DNA from: Mycobacterium sp. SMC-4
GTDB taxonomy: Bacteria > Actinomycetota > Actinomycetes > Mycobacteriales > Mycobacteriaceae
NCBI RefSeq assembly: GCF_025263265.1
Contig: NZ_CP079869.1
Coordinates: 1,240,001-1,304,000, forward strand
DNA: 64,000 nucleotides
Direction of reading: 5' to 3'
Part shown: positions 62,628 to 64,000 of the stretch, piece by piece
Position numbering within the stretch: the first letter of the stretch is position 1
Layout: every line of letters begins with the position of its first letter
The notes under the pieces: generated by a model
Databases searched by the model: none
Seen by the model: only the letters and a program-made list of their open reading frames with translations
Told to the model about the DNA's origin: nothing
Made by a program: the position numbers and the translations under genes

Positions 62628-63601
62628 CCGAGCTCCGCAATTTCGGTAAGTGCTCGGACGATTGCCCGGCGCAGGAGATGAGGCTTGAACCCGTTGTGCC
62701 GCAGCGGCCGGGCATCGCCGGCCGCAGCTTGGGCCGCTGCGTCGAAGGTCTCCGCAGTTGCGGGCCGGCCGGTCAGTCGCGATTCCACTTCAGGTAATCG
62801 CCAGGGCACGGTGGCCACTCCGCCGGCAGCCAGGCGTGCCCGGGTGATGACCGCGCCGCGCAGCGTGATCGCCACAGCCACCGAGGTGAGCGCGAACTCA
62901 TAGGATTGGCGGTCGCGGATTTTGAGATAGCCCGTCCGGGTGCCCGCAGGGAACCGGGGTGCGGTGATGGCGGTGATCAGTTCCCCAGGGTCCAAGTCGT
63001 TCTCCACCTCCGGTGTGGAGCCGGGCCTACGGTAGAACTGCTCGAGGGCGACACTGCGTTCGCCTTCAGCACTGCTCAGTTCCACCGCCGCCTCGGCGGC
63101 CACGAGTGCCACGGCGACATCACTTGCGTGGGTGGCCACACAGTCGTCGCTGGTGCCGAGTACCGCGTGGGTGCGGTTGTAGCCATCGATCGCCGAGCAA
63201 CCGGCGCCGGGGCTGCGCTTGTTGCATGGCATCGATATGTCGCGGAAGTAGCTGCACCGGGTGCGCTGCAGGAGGTTTCCGCCCATGCTTGCCATATTGC
63301 GCAGTTGGGCGGAGGCGCTGAATTCCAGCGCTTGACTGACCATTGCGAAATCGCCTCGCACCGCTTCGTTTTCGGCGACGTCGGCCATACGCTCCATGGC
63401 GCCGATGCGTAAACCGTCCGCGTCGACCGTGATGCCGGTCAGTGGCAGGCCGTTGATGTCGATGACCCGCGTTGGGGTCAGCACCTCCAGCTTCATCAGA
63501 TCGACCAGCGTGGTACCGCCGGCGAGGTATGCGTCAGCGGAGCCGGCGTGGGTGGTGGCTGCGGTCACCGACTCTGCCGTCGTGTAGGAAAAGGGCCGCA
63601 T
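62624..63601 (-). CDS. FAD-binding subunit with [4Fe-4S] cluster (PaoB/YagS-like)
   Basis: 325 aa. FAD-binding DAYLAGGTTLVDLMKLEV and QLRNMASMGGNLLQRTRC. The insertion CSYFRD...CNKRSPGAGCSA and a later DDCVATHASD supply four cysteines for an extra [4Fe-4S] cluster. That cluster is known, as I recall, in PaoB and 4-hydroxybenzoyl-CoA reductase beta subunits but not in typical xanthine dehydrogenases. ATG 63601 (MRPFSYTTAES), one base after the small-subunit stop; a frame to 63721 enters that gene. Confidence 0.88.
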   Translation of the reverse strand: MRPFSYTTAESVTAATTHAGSADAYLAGGTTLVDLMKLEVLTPTRVIDINGLPLTGITVDADGLRIGAMERMADVAENEAVRGDFAMVSQALEFSASAQLRNMASMGGNLLQRTRCSYFRDISMPCNKRSPGAGCSAIDGYNRTHAVLGTSDDCVATHASDVAVALVAAEAAVELSSAEGERSVALEQFYRRPGSTPEVENDLDPGELITAITAPRFPAGTRTGYLKIRDRQSYEFALTSVAVAITLRGAVITRARLAAGGVATVPWRLPEVESRLTGRPATAETFDAAAQAAAGDARPLRHNGFKPHLLRRAIVRALTEIAELG

Positions 63602-63602
63602 C

Positions 63603-64000
63603 TCACGACATCCGATCGCGGGCGGCCTTGACGGCCTCGACGATGAAGGGGTAGGCGCTACACCGGCAAATGTTGCCTGACATGTGTTCGCGAATCTGTT
63701 CGTCGGTGCGTGCGTGTCCACCTTCGATGACCGCTACAGCCGACATGATCTGGCCCGGAGTGCAGAAGCCGCACTGCAGGGCGTCATTGTCGATGAACGC
63801 CTGCTGTACGGGGTGCAACTCATCACCCTCGGCGAGGCCTTCGATGGTCAGGACCGCGCGGCCGTGCACGCTCGGCGCCAGGGTCAGGCACGAGAGCACC
63901 CTCCGGCCGTCGACATGCACGGTGCAGGCACCGCATTGACCGTGGTCGCATCCCTTCTTGGTGCCGGTCAACCCGATCTGATCGCGTAGCGCGTCCAGTA
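63603..64000 (-). CDS. [2Fe-2S] subunit of aldehyde oxidoreductase, partial (5' end outside window)
   Basis: The visible part contains both [2Fe-2S] motifs: GTKKGCDHGQCGACTVH with a later SCLTLA cysteine, and CGFCTPGQ with NICRCSAY. The frame stays open to base 64000, reading LDALRDQIGLTGTKKG backwards across the edge, so the N-terminus and any Tat signal lie beyond the window. First gene of the small-FAD-Mo subunit operon. Confidence 0.9.
   Translation of the reverse strand, partial: LDALRDQIGLTGTKKGCDHGQCGACTVHVDGRRVLSCLTLAPSVHGRAVLTIEGLAEGDELHPVQQAFIDNDALQCGFCTPGQIMSAVAVIEGGHARTDEQIREHMSGNICRCSAYPFIVEAVKAARDRMS

Overview
This window reads as chromosome of a pigmented, fast-growing-type mycobacterium (Mycobacteriaceae, Mycolicibacterium-like). 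Base composition is uniformly GC-rich, GTG and TTG starts are common, and several genes look leaderless. The gene families are typically mycobacterial: MmpL, MTB12-like antigen, hemophore-like protein, cutinase, EspC-like protein, LpdA and DesA3. From memory, much of the order follows the M. tuberculosis Rv3296-Rv3319 neighbourhood (lhr, nei, pseudouridine synthase, glpD2, lpdA, Rv3304, amiA1/amiB1, punA, pmmB, upp, Rv3311, add, deoA, cdd, sdhCDAB). Accessory blocks are inserted into it. No tRNA, rRNA, CRISPR, prophage or insertion sequence was seen.

Layout. 1-4310: carotenoid operon (crtI 3' end, crtB, crtU-like, Rieske protein), followed by convergent idi, which is bracketed by two copies of a palindromic element. 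4979-8525: sdhCDAB on the minus strand, with a MIRU-like 33-codon reading frame between sdhA and sdhB. 8741-11548: pyrimidine/purine salvage (cdd, deoA, add), then an Rv3311-like gene. 12794-17705: magnesium block (mgtE with a long leader, a P-type ATPase, an ArsR-type regulator); mgtE and the ATPase/arsR region share a motif. 17772-25240: VWA protein, acyl-CoA synthetase, small membrane protein, AdhE, and an EspC-like/NlpC-P60 pair. 25292-31763: upp, pmmB, AbrB-family transporter, punA, amiB1-amiA1. 31783-36912: SH3-type secreted protein, MmpL, atypical SDR, gamma-glutamylcyclotransferase. 36968-41130: lpdA, glpD and a pseudouridine synthase, then tandem hairpins. 41475-43446: polyproline secreted protein, SDR, enoyl-CoA hydratase.

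43456-46600: a FabR/DesT-like TetR regulator divergent from a ferredoxin-type reductase and the DesA3 acyl-CoA desaturase. 46700-54123: MTB12-like protein, phospholipase D family protein, nei, lhr. 54149-58148: the most unusual block. A leaderless STAND/LuxR regulator is flanked by three paralogous small secreted four-cysteine proteins, and its promoter plus first 11 codons are duplicated upstream of one of them; a hemophore-like gene follows. 58258-59525: MarR regulator and NAD-dependent epimerase under a palindromic operator. 59646-64000: cutinase and a PaoABC-type molybdenum aldehyde oxidoreductase operon that runs off the window edge.

Functionally, the window joins isoprenoid pigment synthesis, respiration, nucleoside salvage, magnesium uptake, unsaturated fatty-acid synthesis and envelope/secreted proteins. 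The strongest candidate for an undescribed system is the LuxR plus three-secreted-protein cluster at 54.1-57.8 kb.
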